From positions 60,078-124,077 of the forward strand of contig OZ220072.1 of NCBI GenBank assembly GCA_964291475.2: a DNA stretch of 64,000 bases, written 5' to 3'. The position numbers and the translations under genes are program-made. Source of the stretch: DAOUKH01 sp964291475. GTDB lineage: Bacteria > Chloroflexota > Dehalococcoidia > SHYB01. The notes beneath the pieces are model-generated. The model did not search any database. It saw only the letters and a list, made by a program, of their open reading frames with translations, and had not been told where the DNA came from. Of this stretch, positions 1-8,674 are shown piece after piece. The stretch's first letter is position 1. The number at the start of each line of letters is the position of its first letter.

Positions 1-2
1 TA

Positions 3-638
3 CTGGGACCGGTGAACTGCGCCTACGGCACGGTGCTGCAGGGCCTGACGGTGGCGGAGGCGGGGCACGGGCAGAGCGTCGTCTTCCAGGGCGCGGGCGG
101 GCTCGGACTGATCGGCACGGCGCTGGCCAAGGACATGGGCGCCGACCAGATCATCGTGCTCGACCGGCTGGAGAATCGGCTGGAACTGGCGGAAGAACTT
201 GGCGCGACGCACACGATCAACATCGACGAGTTCAACACGCCGGAGATGCGCGTGGCGCGAGTCCGGGAGATCACCGGCGGGCGGGGCGCCGACCTCGCCG
301 TCGAGGTGGTGGGCATGGCCGAGCTGCTTCCCGAAGGACTGGCGATGATCACCAATGGCGGGACTTACCTCGACATCGGCCTCTTCTTCGCCGGAAGAAC
401 GGTTGAGTTCGACCCGTCGTCGTTCGTGCTGAGCGGCAAGAAGCTGATGGGCACGGCGATGTACGAGCCGCTGATCCTGCCGCAGGTGCTGGACTTCCTG
501 GCGCGGAACCAGGACCGGGTGCCGCTCCACAAGCTGGTGTCGCACCGCTTCCCGCTCGATTCGATCAACGACGCGCTGGACCAGTCGGAGTGGGTGAAGG
601 GCCCCACGGCGGTCACCCGCGCCGTCATCGAGCCGTAG
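3..638 (+). CDS. zinc-binding alcohol dehydrogenase (MDR family), 5' truncated
   Basis: This is the C-terminal part of a medium-chain dehydrogenase; the frame is open to the window edge, so the start and the catalytic zinc domain lie upstream. The first visible residues (GPVNCAYGTV) match the stretch just before the Rossmann fold in zinc alcohol and threonine dehydrogenases. The nucleotide-binding motif GAGGLGLIG follows, with an acidic residue (VLDR) at the end of the second strand, which suggests NAD(H). A later segment, ITGGRGADLAVEVVG, is typical of the family. It probably oxidises an alcohol or polyol; the substrate cannot be read. The next gene is on the opposite strand and converges on it. 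Confidence 0.85.
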   Translation: MGPVNCAYGTVLQGLTVAEAGHGQSVVFQGAGGLGLIGTALAKDMGADQIIVLDRLENRLELAEELGATHTINIDEFNTPEMRVARVREITGGRGADLAVEVVGMAELLPEGLAMITNGGTYLDIGLFFAGRTVEFDPSSFVLSGKKLMGTAMYEPLILPQVLDFLARNQDRVPLHKLVSHRFPLDSINDALDQSEWVKGPTAVTRAVIEP

Positions 639-656
639 GGCGCGGCGCGTAGAGCG

Positions 657-1793
657 CTAGTTTCGGTCAAGGCCGTAGATTTCGACGGCGTTGGCGCAGG
701 TGATGCGACGGCGCTCGTCGTCGGGGACGCCGACGAACATCTGGTCGATGACCTTGCGGCTGTGGGGCCAGTCGCAGCCGTGGTGCGGGTAGTCGGTGGA
801 CCACATGATGTTGCCGACGCCGATCTCGCGGCGGTTGCGCACGGCGTACTTGTCGATGATGAAGGTGGCGGCCCAGTTGCGCCGGAAGTACTCGCTGGGC
901 AGGTGCTTGAGGGTGCTGCCGGCCATGGTTCGGTTGCGCCAGAACCGGTCGTCGTAGAACTCCAGGGCGCAGGGAATCCAGCCCGCCTGGGTCTCAACGG
1001 CGATCATCTTGAGCCGGGGGAAGCGGTCGAACATGCCGGAGATGATGAACCGGATCATGACGTCGCTGAATGCGCCGACCACGCCGCCGAGCAGGCCTGA
1101 CGGGTCGGGGTTGGCGATGACCTGAGGCTTGCCCTGCTTGGCGAGCTCGGCGCGCGTCGCTCCGCCGATGGAGATGTGAACGTTGATGGGCATGTCGAGG
1201 TCCTCGGCTTCGGCCCAGAAGGGGTCGTCGTCCGCGCTCAGGGTTGAGCCACCGCTGGGGAAGCGGGAGAGGACGATGCCCTTGTAGCCCTCCTTCTTCG
1301 CGCGGCGCAGCTCGGCGATGCTTGTCTCGATGCCGAGGTTGGGCATCTGGAACATCGGGAAGAGGCGGGCGTGGTCGGCGGCGGCGAAGTCGTTGTAGAC
1401 CCAGTCGTTGTAGGCGTGGATCGCGGCCTCGTGGAGGCCGTCGTCGGGGTGGTCGAGGAAGTAGTTGATCATGCTGGGCCAGGGATAGATGATCTCGGCG
1501 TCCCGGCCGTCGATGTCCATGTCCTCAAGGCGCCCGCGGCCGTCGTAGCAGCCCTTGCGAATGGAGTCGTAGGTCGCGCCGAGCCAGTGCATCTCTTCGT
1601 ACTGCTTGCCAGGGGTGGAGACCATGCCGATGGGCCGGGCCGGGGCGTCGGGGCCGAACTTCCAGGCGTCGCCGCCGCGTGGGTCCTTGACCAAGGTCGG
1701 CGCTTGGTCCTGGTACTTGGCGGGGAGGAAGCGGCGCCACATGTCGGGCGGCTCGACGGTGTGGGTGTCGGCGTCGACGACTCGGTATTCCAT
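657..1793 (-). CDS. amidohydrolase-2 family metal-dependent hydrolase/decarboxylase
   Basis: A 378-residue TIM-barrel protein of the amidohydrolase-2 family, which includes ACMSD and gamma-resorcylate decarboxylase. The N-terminal metal motif is DADTHTVEPPDMW and the C-terminal aspartate motif is WSTDYPHHGCDWP; ETQAGWIP lies between them. I chose the ATG at 1793 because the conserved strand starts there and GGGAG sits upstream; the longer open frame would run into the neighbouring hydratase gene. It follows that hydratase on the same strand and is probably co-transcribed. Its closest paralogue here is the gene at 24407. The family is well supported; the substrate is unknown. Confidence 0.85.
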   Translation of the reverse strand: MEYRVVDADTHTVEPPDMWRRFLPAKYQDQAPTLVKDPRGGDAWKFGPDAPARPIGMVSTPGKQYEEMHWLGATYDSIRKGCYDGRGRLEDMDIDGRDAEIIYPWPSMINYFLDHPDDGLHEAAIHAYNDWVYNDFAAADHARLFPMFQMPNLGIETSIAELRRAKKEGYKGIVLSRFPSGGSTLSADDDPFWAEAEDLDMPINVHISIGGATRAELAKQGKPQVIANPDPSGLLGGVVGAFSDVMIRFIISGMFDRFPRLKMIAVETQAGWIPCALEFYDDRFWRNRTMAGSTLKHLPSEYFRRNWAATFIIDKYAVRNRREIGVGNIMWSTDYPHHGCDWPHSRKVIDQMFVGVPDDERRRITCANAVEIYGLDRN

Positions 1794-1837
1794 GCTTGCG
1801 CTCCCTTTGGTGCGTATGGCCGGGCTTTGACGGCGGG

Positions 1838-2668
1838 TTAGCGGCCCTTCCAGATGGGGTCGCGTTTTTCGGAGAAGGCGAGAGGGCCTTCGCGGGCGTC
1901 CTCGGAGCCGAAGACGGCGCGCATGACCCACTCGTTCAGCTTATCCGCCTCCTGCATGCCGTGGCGGCGCCAGAAGGCGGCCATCGACTTGGAGCCCTGC
2001 ACCGCCAGCGGCGCGTTTGCGGCGATAATCTTGGCGAGCTCGATGGCGCGGGGCATGAGGGCTTCCGGCTCGAGGATTTCGTTGACGAAGCCGTAGCGGT
2101 AGGCGTCCTCGACGCTCAGACGGTCGGCGGTGAAGAGCATCTGCGACACCGCGCCGTAGGGCATGATCCGGGTGAGGTGCTGCACGGCGTAGGCGGCCAT
2201 GATGCCGCGCTTGGCCTCGAAGAGGCCGAAGTAGGCTTCCTTGGAGGCGATCCGGAAGTCGCAGTCGGTGGCGAGCTCCATGCCGCCGGCGAGGCAGAGA
2301 CCGTTGATCGCGCCGATGAAGGGCTTGGGGTGGACGGACATGCGGTAGGCGGTGCCTGCGTGCCGCAACGCGGTCAAGCGTCGCTTGCGTTCGTCGGTGT
2401 CGATCTCGCCGGCCTCGAATGCGGCTTCGACCTCCTGCGTGGCGGCGTTGCGCTCCGCCATCTCCTTCAGGTCGGCGCCGGCGGAGAAGGCCCGCCCCGT
2501 GCCGGTGACGATGCCGCAGCGCATGGCGGGGTCTTCCTCGAAGTCGTCGAGGGCGTCGGAGAACTCCTTGAGGATGCCGCGTCCCAGGGCGTTGAGGCGG
2601 TGGGGGCGGTTGAGGCGAAAGATGGCGTAGTGGTCGCCGGGGTATTTCTCGTAGTCAAGTTCCGCCAT
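1838..2668 (-). CDS. enoyl-CoA hydratase/isomerase family protein
   Basis: A 276-residue crotonase-fold protein. It has the oxyanion-hole segment AFSAGADLKEM and both catalytic glutamates: one in GGMELA, one in GLFEAKRG. It should therefore be competent to hydrate an enoyl-CoA. The ATG at 2668 has AAGGAG upstream. It is the first gene of a leftward pair with the amidohydrolase at 657 and diverges from the luciferase-like gene at 2746 across about 77 bases. The acyl-CoA substrate is not predictable. Of the five crotonase-fold genes in the window, only this one and 61280 keep both glutamates. Confidence 0.88.
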   Translation of the reverse strand: MAELDYEKYPGDHYAIFRLNRPHRLNALGRGILKEFSDALDDFEEDPAMRCGIVTGTGRAFSAGADLKEMAERNAATQEVEAAFEAGEIDTDERKRRLTALRHAGTAYRMSVHPKPFIGAINGLCLAGGMELATDCDFRIASKEAYFGLFEAKRGIMAAYAVQHLTRIMPYGAVSQMLFTADRLSVEDAYRYGFVNEILEPEALMPRAIELAKIIAANAPLAVQGSKSMAAFWRRHGMQEADKLNEWVMRAVFGSEDAREGPLAFSEKRDPIWKGR

Positions 2669-2745
2669 GGGCCGGACTCCTTGGCGCGCGTGGGTTAGAC
2701 TGTCGCGGCACGATACTAGCCGATTTCCAGGAGAGTTGGGCAGCC

Positions 2746-3834
2746 ATGAAGTTCGGCTTCTTTCTCATGCCGTGCCACGCGCCTTCGGAGAATCCGACGC
2801 TGGCCTTCGACCGCGACCTTGAGCTGATCGAGTACGCGGAGAGCCTGGGCTTCGACGAGGTGTGGATCGGCGAGCACCACACCGCCGGCTGGGAGACGAT
2901 CGTCGCGCCCGACATCTTCATCGCCGCCGCGGCGCAGCGCACCTCGCGCATCCGGCTGGGGACGGGGGTCGTCAGCCTGCCCTACCACCACCCCTTCGAG
3001 GTGGCGGAGCGCATGGCCTTCCTCGACCACCTGACGCACGGGCGCCTCGACTTCGGCATCGGCCCCGGCCTGCTGAACACCGACATCCAGATGTTCGGCT
3101 TGGACCCCGACGAGCTCCGCCCGATGATGGACGAGTCGCTGGAGATCATCCTGAGGCTCTTCACCGAGCCCGGCCCGCTGAATTACGAGGGCCGGTTCTG
3201 GACGATCAAGGACATGGAGTTGATGGTGAAGCCGTACCAGCTACCGCATCCACAGATGGCGGTGGCGACGATGGGCGGGGAGCATGGGACGGGCCTGGCG
3301 GCGAAGCACGGGTTCAAGCTGCTCGCGGCGGACTTCTTCAAGGGCCTTTCCAGCGACATGCTGCGAAAGCAGTGGAAGATGCTAGAGGAGATGGCGAAGG
3401 GGCACGGACGAGTCCCGAAGCGCGAGGACTGGCGGGCCGCGGCCTACGTCTATCTGGCGGAAAGCGAAGAGCTGGCGCACGAGCTCATCGCGGAACGCGC
3501 CATCCAAGAGCAGCGGGAGTACTTTATTCCGCTGCGGCGGCGGCCGTCGGACCCGCCCCTCGACCTCGACAAGCATCTCGACGTGCGGGAAACGGCCCGG
3601 AACAACGGCTGGGTGGTGACCACGCCCGACAAGTGCGTGGAGTGGCTGCGTGAGTTGGACGAAGGGTCGGGCGGGCTCGGCGGCCTGCTGCTCATCGCCA
3701 CCGAGTGGTCGGACTGGGAGGCGTGGAAGCACTCGCTGGAGCTGTTCGCACGCTTTGTCATGCCGGAGTTCCGCGGGCACACCGCCGGCCCCACCGCCTC
3801 GTGGCACCGTCTGCTACGCAGCCGGGGCGCATGA
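2746..3834 (+). CDS. LLM class flavin-dependent oxidoreductase (luciferase-like monooxygenase)
   Basis: A 362-residue bacterial luciferase-like barrel protein. The start MKFGFFLMPCHAP, the segment VWIGEHHTAGWE, and SRIRLGTGVVSLPYHHPFEVAER are hallmarks of the FMN-dependent two-component monooxygenase branch. HGRLDFGIGPG follows as the usual phosphate-binding stretch. AGGAGAG precedes the ATG. The enzyme would oxidise an organic substrate with O2 and reduced flavin supplied by a partner reductase; no such reductase is adjacent. Its stop overlaps the start of the next gene (ATGA), so the two are translationally coupled. Confidence 0.85.
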   Translation: MKFGFFLMPCHAPSENPTLAFDRDLELIEYAESLGFDEVWIGEHHTAGWETIVAPDIFIAAAAQRTSRIRLGTGVVSLPYHHPFEVAERMAFLDHLTHGRLDFGIGPGLLNTDIQMFGLDPDELRPMMDESLEIILRLFTEPGPLNYEGRFWTIKDMELMVKPYQLPHPQMAVATMGGEHGTGLAAKHGFKLLAADFFKGLSSDMLRKQWKMLEEMAKGHGRVPKREDWRAAAYVYLAESEELAHELIAERAIQEQREYFIPLRRRPSDPPLDLDKHLDVRETARNNGWVVTTPDKCVEWLRELDEGSGGLGGLLLIATEWSDWEAWKHSLELFARFVMPEFRGHTAGPTASWHRLLRSRGA

Positions 3835-4733
3835 GCCGCTCTCTGGACTCGGACATGGACAAGCTGATCATCAAGGTCGCCCTGAACGAGTGGGTGCCGA
3901 AAGAGGTGAACCCGCATGTGCCCTACGGGCCGCGGGAGGTCGCCGACGACATCCTGGCGTGCGCGGCGGAGGGGGCGAGCGTCTTTCACTTCCACGGGCG
4001 GGACCCGGAGACGGGGGAGCAGCGGCGCAGCGACCCGGCCATCTACGCCGAGGCCATGCGCCTGGTGGCGGAGTCGAGCGACGCGATCATCTGTCCCGGC
4101 TACCAAGGCCTGCCCATCGAGCGGCGCTTCGACCACTGGGAGGCGCTGGCGGCGGACGAGTCGGTGACGCTGGAGATGGGGCCGCTCGACGTGGGGGCGT
4201 TCAACCTGACGACGTATGAGGAACTGCTGGCAGGCCGGCCTCCGCAGCTCGAGACGTTCAACAACAGCCACGCGGACATGATCCACTGCCTGCGCCTGAT
4301 CGAGCGGTTGGGGATGGTGTGCACGCTGGGCCTACGCGAGCCGGGCCATCTGCGGCAGGTCTTGGCGTACCACGAGATGGGACTCGTGAAGGCGCCGCTG
4401 CTCCTGAAGTTCTACTTCACCGACCGGCACCCCTATGGGCTGCCGCCGACGGCGCAGGGCTTGGAGATGTACCTCTCGATGGTCCCGCCGGAGGTGCCGC
4501 ACCTGTGGTTCATCGAGGCGAAGGGCGGGGCCTACCTGCCGATGATGAGCCTGGCGGTGTCGCAGGGCGGGCACGTCCGGGTCGGCATCGGCGACTGCCC
4601 GTTGCTCGACGGCGAGCCGCTCTCGAACGCCGAGCAGGTGCGGCGCTTCGCGACGCTGGCGCGTCAGGCGGGCCGGGACGTCGCCACGCCGTCGGAGGCC
4701 CGCGCCATGATGGGGATTCCGGCGCGGGGGTAG
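3831..4733 (+). CDS. beta-keto acid cleavage enzyme (BKACE, DUF849 family)
   Basis: About 300 residues. Members of this family cleave a beta-keto acid with acetyl-CoA to give acetoacetate and a new acyl-CoA, using a zinc ion. The zinc-site motif appears as FHFHGRDPETG, and MGPLDVGAFN and IEAKGG match other conserved strands. I placed the start at the ATG overlapping the upstream stop; a second ATG at 3855 begins the conserved MDKLIIKVALNEW and is an equally good start. Coupling to a luciferase-like monooxygenase suggests an oxidise-then-cleave pathway, which is inference. Confidence 0.75.
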   Translation: MSRSLDSDMDKLIIKVALNEWVPKEVNPHVPYGPREVADDILACAAEGASVFHFHGRDPETGEQRRSDPAIYAEAMRLVAESSDAIICPGYQGLPIERRFDHWEALAADESVTLEMGPLDVGAFNLTTYEELLAGRPPQLETFNNSHADMIHCLRLIERLGMVCTLGLREPGHLRQVLAYHEMGLVKAPLLLKFYFTDRHPYGLPPTAQGLEMYLSMVPPEVPHLWFIEAKGGAYLPMMSLAVSQGGHVRVGIGDCPLLDGEPLSNAEQVRRFATLARQAGRDVATPSEARAMMGIPARG

Positions 4734-4761
4734 GGGCGGCGCCCGGGCATGGCGGTCTCGC

Positions 4762-5475
4762 CTAGCCCCACTGGAAGAGGGCGTTGTTGTGGCCGGGCAT
4801 GAGAACCATCTCCTCCGATTCGTCGATGGTCTCCTCGCGGTAGCGGAACCATGACTGGAGGGCGGGGTCGGTGTCGCGGGCGGCGAAGAGATCGGCCATG
4901 TGGCTCCACTCGCGCATGAAGAAGACGGTGAGGACCTCGCGGGGGCTCATGGCGACGGTGTAGGCGCCGAAAAGGTGCCACTCGTACCGCGCCGCCACGG
5001 GGAGGAAGTCGCGCTCCAGCCGCGCGAGGTAGTCGTCCGTTTCGCCCCAGGCGACCTTGATGAACTCGTGGAGGAAGACGCGGCCCTTCAGTCCCTTGCT
5101 GAGGAGATCCTTGCGCTCGGGGCTGAATGAGGCAGGGAGGAGCCAGCGGTCGAAGCCGTGGGTGCGGAGGCTGGTGTTGCGCTGCCACCAGTCTTCCATG
5201 TCGGTGGACATGCCGGTGCCGCTGAACTGGGAGCGGAGGCTGTGCATGGCGCGCTCGAAGGTGCCCGGCTCGGCGAGGTTGACCGACTTCGGCCAGGGGC
5301 CGGAGACGTCGGTGGTGCGGAAGCGGCTGGTCGAGGTGGCGCTGGAGATATCGCCGCGCCGGGCGCCGATGTTGCGGGAGACCATGTCGTCCTCCAGGGA
5401 GAGGACGCTGGCCATGTACGGCTCCTCCTGACCGGGGACCGTGTCCATGATTTCGTGCAGGTGGATGGTGGTCAT
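4762..5475 (-). CDS. NIPSNAP-like dimeric alpha-beta barrel protein
   Basis: A 237-residue protein with a ferredoxin-like pattern, for example HEFIKVAWGETDDYLARL followed by an alternating strand/helix stretch and a tryptophan-rich C-terminal half. I do not recognise a catalytic motif. It shares a mid-protein signature (LLPASFSPER) with the gene immediately upstream (LLEPSSFSPDR), so the two are diverged tandem paralogues. The genes are 18 bases apart and co-oriented. NIPSNAP-like domains often form small-molecule-binding dimers or monooxygenase-like proteins; I infer the fold, not the function. Confidence 0.5.
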   Translation of the reverse strand: MTTIHLHEIMDTVPGQEEPYMASVLSLEDDMVSRNIGARRGDISSATSTSRFRTTDVSGPWPKSVNLAEPGTFERAMHSLRSQFSGTGMSTDMEDWWQRNTSLRTHGFDRWLLPASFSPERKDLLSKGLKGRVFLHEFIKVAWGETDDYLARLERDFLPVAARYEWHLFGAYTVAMSPREVLTVFFMREWSHMADLFAARDTDPALQSWFRYREETIDESEEMVLMPGHNNALFQWG

Positions 5476-5493
5476 CTGCGGCCTCCGTTGCGG

Positions 5494-6159
5494 CTAGGTG
5501 CGGAGCGCTCCTTCGGGCGGTCTCACGATGAGGTGGGCGCGGAAGTCGGCCAAGAGCTCGCGGGCGTTCCCGTGCGGGCTGTCCCGATCGGCTTCCCAGA
5601 TGGAGCGGGCTTGGTCCCAGTCCTTGAGGCACCAGAGGTTGATGCCCTCGTTGGGGCGGATGGCGTGGCGGTAGGCGCCCATGAGCTCGACGCCGCGCTC
5701 CTTGGCGGCGGGGATGAGGTCGGACTCGATAGCGGCGTGGTAGTCGGCCATCTTGCCCTTCTTCGTCTTGATGCGCTCGAACTGGACGATGGGGGCGTCG
5801 ATTCCGCGAGATTCGCGTTCGGCGCGGTCGGGCGAGAACGAGGACGGCTCGAGGAGGTCGCTGACGCCGCCGGAGCGCCAGTCGAGGGCCTGGCGCCAGA
5901 GCTCGTTGAGATAGGGATCTTTGTCCTCGCGGGGGTACTGGTTTTGCGAGGCTTCGGCGAAGTGGGCCCAGTCGCGGTACTCCCAGAGCACGTTGGCCTC
6001 CGGCCAGTCGGCGGTCTGGCCCGCGGTGGCCCAGAGTCCGGCCATGTGGACGCCGTGCTTGGCCTCGTTCTGCGGCCCCCACTTTCGCCGCATGAGGTCG
6101 ATGAACTTGCCGCGCCCACCCTTGATGATGGTGATGCGTTCGAAGATATAGACTGCCAT
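5494..6159 (-). CDS. NIPSNAP-like dimeric alpha-beta barrel protein (paralogue of 4762)
   Basis: A 221-residue protein built from two similar halves. Each begins with a strand plus E-R-x-x-x-K-x-G-K/R: IFERITIIKGGRGKF near the N-terminus and VQFERIKTKKGKMADY near residue 120. This is the usual shape of a duplicated NIPSNAP/dimeric alpha-beta barrel unit. It ends 18 bases before its paralogue at 4762, so both are likely made from one transcript and may form a heterodimer. GGAGGC sits before the ATG. No signal peptide is visible. Function unknown. Confidence 0.5.
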   Translation of the reverse strand: MAVYIFERITIIKGGRGKFIDLMRRKWGPQNEAKHGVHMAGLWATAGQTADWPEANVLWEYRDWAHFAEASQNQYPREDKDPYLNELWRQALDWRSGGVSDLLEPSSFSPDRAERESRGIDAPIVQFERIKTKKGKMADYHAAIESDLIPAAKERGVELMGAYRHAIRPNEGINLWCLKDWDQARSIWEADRDSPHGNARELLADFRAHLIVRPPEGALRT

Positions 6160-6220
6160 CAGGCGCCTCCTGCGTGGGCGGATAGTACCACTCGCGGGCG
6201 GGCGCCGGAGCGGCGGGCGG

Positions 6221-7105
6221 CTAGAGGGGCTTGGCGACCTCGCCGTAGAGGTCGGGGCGGCGGTCGCGGAAGCGGTTGTAGGAGGCCCGGGCGAGCTCCA
6301 TCTCCTCGCGGCGGAGGGTGGCGATGAGGACCTCTTCGTCGTCGCCCTCGGAGATGGCGAGGTAGCGGCCGAAGGGGTCGCAGATGCAGCTCCGGCCCAT
6401 GAAGGAGCCTTCGCCCTCCTCGCCGACGCGGTCGCAGGCGATCATGAAGTTGCTGTTCTCGAAGGCGCGAGAGGCGCCCATGCGGTTGAAGATGACGGGG
6501 TCGGGGTAGGCGCCGGTGGGGTTAGCGAAGGGGGCGCAGAGAATCTCCGCGCCTTTCAAGGTGAGGGCGCGGGCGAGCTCGGGGTAGCAGTAGTCGGCGC
6601 AGATCATCATGCCGATCTTGCCGACGTCGGTCTCGGTGACCGAGAGGGTGTTGCCGGGGTAGAAGTAGAACTTCTCGTGGCCGGGGATGTGGGACTTGCG
6701 GTGGACGTCGATGACCCGACCCTGGGGGTCGATGAGGACGCAGGAGTTGTAGAGCGAGCCGGTGACGGCGGGGTGGGCCTCGGCCATGCCGGCGACGACG
6801 TAGCAGTCGTGCGCCTTGGCCATCTCGCCCACCGCGCCGGTGAAGGGGCCGGGGACCAGCTCGGCGCAGCGGCGGTAGGCGAGGGAAAACTCGGTGTAGT
6901 CGTCATCGGTGGAGGGCTTGACGTAACCCTGGTTGATGAGCTCGGGGAAGACGACGAGGTCGGCGCCGCCTCTCGACGCGATCTCGTCGAAGGCGCGGCT
7001 CATGCGGTCGAGGTTGGCCTTGGGGTCGAGCCAGTCCACGGCCATCTGGACCGCGGCGGCGCGGACTTCGGGCTTGGGGCGGATTCCGGGGGAATCGCTG
7101 CCCAT
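6221..7105 (-). CDS. carbon-nitrogen hydrolase (nitrilase superfamily)
   Basis: A 294-residue protein with the full nitrilase-superfamily triad: glutamate in VFPELINQGY, lysine in HRKSHIPGHEKF, and cysteine in MMICADYCYPELAR. Members hydrolyse or condense C-N bonds (amidase, N-carbamoylase or nitrilase). The insert around GHEKFYFYPGN resembles amidases and carbamoylases more than true nitrilases. The ATG lies one base after the upstream amidohydrolase stop on the same strand. The two hydrolases may act in sequence on an amide or carbamoyl compound; that link is inference. Confidence 0.85.
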   Translation of the reverse strand: MGSDSPGIRPKPEVRAAAVQMAVDWLDPKANLDRMSRAFDEIASRGGADLVVFPELINQGYVKPSTDDDYTEFSLAYRRCAELVPGPFTGAVGEMAKAHDCYVVAGMAEAHPAVTGSLYNSCVLIDPQGRVIDVHRKSHIPGHEKFYFYPGNTLSVTETDVGKIGMMICADYCYPELARALTLKGAEILCAPFANPTGAYPDPVIFNRMGASRAFENSNFMIACDRVGEEGEGSFMGRSCICDPFGRYLAISEGDDEEVLIATLRREEMELARASYNRFRDRRPDLYGEVAKPL

Positions 7106-7106
7106 G

Positions 7107-8207
7107 CTAGGCCGCCTTGTCGCGCAGGCCGTAGAGGTCGGCGGCGGTGGTGTAGGTGACGCGTTCGATGAGGGCGTCGTCGTAGCCCTCGAAGGCCTCG
7201 CGTATCTCCTCGGCGGAGCGCGGGAAGGTGCTGTCGGGGTGCGGATAGTCGGAGGCCCACATGACGTTGGCCTCGCCGATCTCGGGGATGATGCGGACGC
7301 CGAAGCGGTCCTCCTCGAAGGTGGCGTAGACCTGGCGGGCGAAGATCTCGCTCGGCTTCAGTTCGAGACGGTAGTCCTTGGCGTTGGGGGTGTGCTTGGT
7401 GAACTCGAGGTCCATGCGTTCGAGCATGTAGGGGATCCAGCCGAGGCCCGACTCGCCGAGGACGAGCTTCATCTTGGGGTGGCGTTCGAGTGAGCCGGAG
7501 AAGGTCATGAGGGCGAGCGCCTCGTCCAACTGGAGCGGGACCGCGGCGGCGAAGGCGGCGAACTCCCATCCCTGCACCACGGGTTTGGACGAGTGCATGC
7601 CGCCGCCGAGGTGGAAGCTCAAGGGAAGGCCGACGCTCTCGGCCGCTGCCCAGAGGTGGTCCCACTCCGGATCGCAGACGCGCGACGCGGCGTCGAAGTA
7701 GCTGACGACCGCGCCCTTGTGGCCGATGGAGGCGACGCGCTCGAGCTCGGCGGCGGCGGCCTCCGGCGACTCGGTGGGAAGGTAGGCGAGCAGGCAGAGG
7801 CGGGCGGGGTCGTAGCCGTTGAACTCGGCGCCCCAATCGTTGTAGGCCTGCAGGCAGGCGGTCTTGAAGCCGGCCTCGTTCAGCTTAAAGCCGAAGGGCG
7901 GGCCATAGATGACCTGGGCGTGGACGCCGTCGAGGTCCATGTCTTGCAAACGAAGGTGCGGCGTCGAGGCGCGGAAGCCGTCGTCCTCGATGCCGGCGCG
8001 GGTGATCGCGCTCTGGACCCTGCCGGACATGGCGCCGCTGCGGCCAAGCTGCTCGCCGTCGACCTCCCAGAAGGTGCCCTCCTCCGTTTCGCGCACCTGA
8101 GGGGCGCGGTCTTGCCACGCCGCGGGGAGGCGCGCCGTCCAGAGATCGCGCGGCAACGTGGTCATGTCCATGTGGTCGTCGGCGGAGATGATCTTGCGCG
8201 CAGCCAT
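7107..8207 (-). CDS. amidohydrolase-2 family metal-dependent hydrolase/decarboxylase
   Basis: A 366-residue amidohydrolase-2 protein. The N-terminal motif is ISADDHMDMT, where the usual D-x-H pair is seen as D-D-H; the C-terminal aspartate motif is WASDYPHPDSTFP, with LGESGLGWIPY between. I chose the ATG at 8207 because GAGGAGG lies upstream at good spacing and the conserved strand begins there; an earlier ATG at 8258 would add a poorly conserved tail. It is followed by the nitrilase-type gene. The substrate is unknown. Confidence 0.83.
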   Translation of the reverse strand: MAARKIISADDHMDMTTLPRDLWTARLPAAWQDRAPQVRETEEGTFWEVDGEQLGRSGAMSGRVQSAITRAGIEDDGFRASTPHLRLQDMDLDGVHAQVIYGPPFGFKLNEAGFKTACLQAYNDWGAEFNGYDPARLCLLAYLPTESPEAAAAELERVASIGHKGAVVSYFDAASRVCDPEWDHLWAAAESVGLPLSFHLGGGMHSSKPVVQGWEFAAFAAAVPLQLDEALALMTFSGSLERHPKMKLVLGESGLGWIPYMLERMDLEFTKHTPNAKDYRLELKPSEIFARQVYATFEEDRFGVRIIPEIGEANVMWASDYPHPDSTFPRSAEEIREAFEGYDDALIERVTYTTAADLYGLRDKAA

Positions 8208-8387
8208 CGGGGGCCTCCTCAGCGCGTCCATACTGTTCTGCCGGTTTGTACGCGACATTATAGTGACCGGATCGGCGGGAGGGGCCCGCGCGGCGGGCGG
8301 CTCTTGCTAAGATGAGCCTATTCGCCATGCCCTCATCTGATGTCTTACAGGGCCGCGCCCTCTTAGTCGCTCCCGGAGGAGACCGCT

Positions 8388-8486
8388 ATGGAACAGCGGC
8401 GAGAGGGAAGCAGCGCCCTGCGGGCGCTCGCGCGCCTGATGGCGCGCGCCCTCTCTCTAATCTCCCCCAGAGGGGGAGAGGTTTAA
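8388..8486 (+). other. possible leader mini-ORF inside repeat DNA
   Basis: A 32-codon frame starts at ATG 8388 with a strong ribosome site (GGAGGAG, about 7 bases upstream) and stops at TAA 8484. Nearly all of it is encoded by the palindromic repeat, giving a low-complexity Arg/Ala/Leu peptide. It could be the former start of the downstream CoA-transferase gene, now cut off by a repeat, or a meaningless frame. I do not claim a protein product. Confidence 0.25.
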
Positions 8487-8656
8487 GGCGCTCCGCCAAA
8501 TGGGCAGGCCGGAGGGCGGCGGCCGTTGGCGGCGATCAGGGGGCGCCTCATCTCAATCCTCTCCCGGGGGGAGAAGAGGAAGGACCGCCCGGCCCTGGGC
8601 CTCCGACGCGCCTTACGGCGCGCGCCCTCTCTCAGTCTCCCCCAGAGGGGGAGAGG
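8430..8656. repeat. intergenic palindromic repeat cluster (modules A, B, A)
   Basis: Two copies of module A flank one module B. Module A is a GCGCGCC/GGCGCGC hairpin followed by an arm CTCCCCC-AGA-GGGGGAG (centred near 8467 and 8644). Module B is a CTCTCCC/GGGAGAAG palindrome (8558-8577). The cluster fills most of the 467 bases between the amidohydrolase start at 8207 and the CoA-transferase at 8675. Similar modules recur near 25600, 62300-62900 and, in part, inside the gene at 21882. They look like REP/BIME-type elements; there is no transposase nearby. Confidence 0.8.
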
Positions 8657-8674
8657 TGGGAGGGGGGTCCGCCG

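Noticed and set aside
8257..8262. TATAAT on the minus strand as promoter of the amidohydrolase at 8207
   Set aside because: The -10 box is perfect but no acceptable -35 box lies at 16-18 bases, and the region is crowded by repeats. Too weak to list.
8461..8480. Palindromic module A as an ordinary terminator
   Set aside because: The stem is strong but no T-run follows and copies lie upstream of genes as well as after them.
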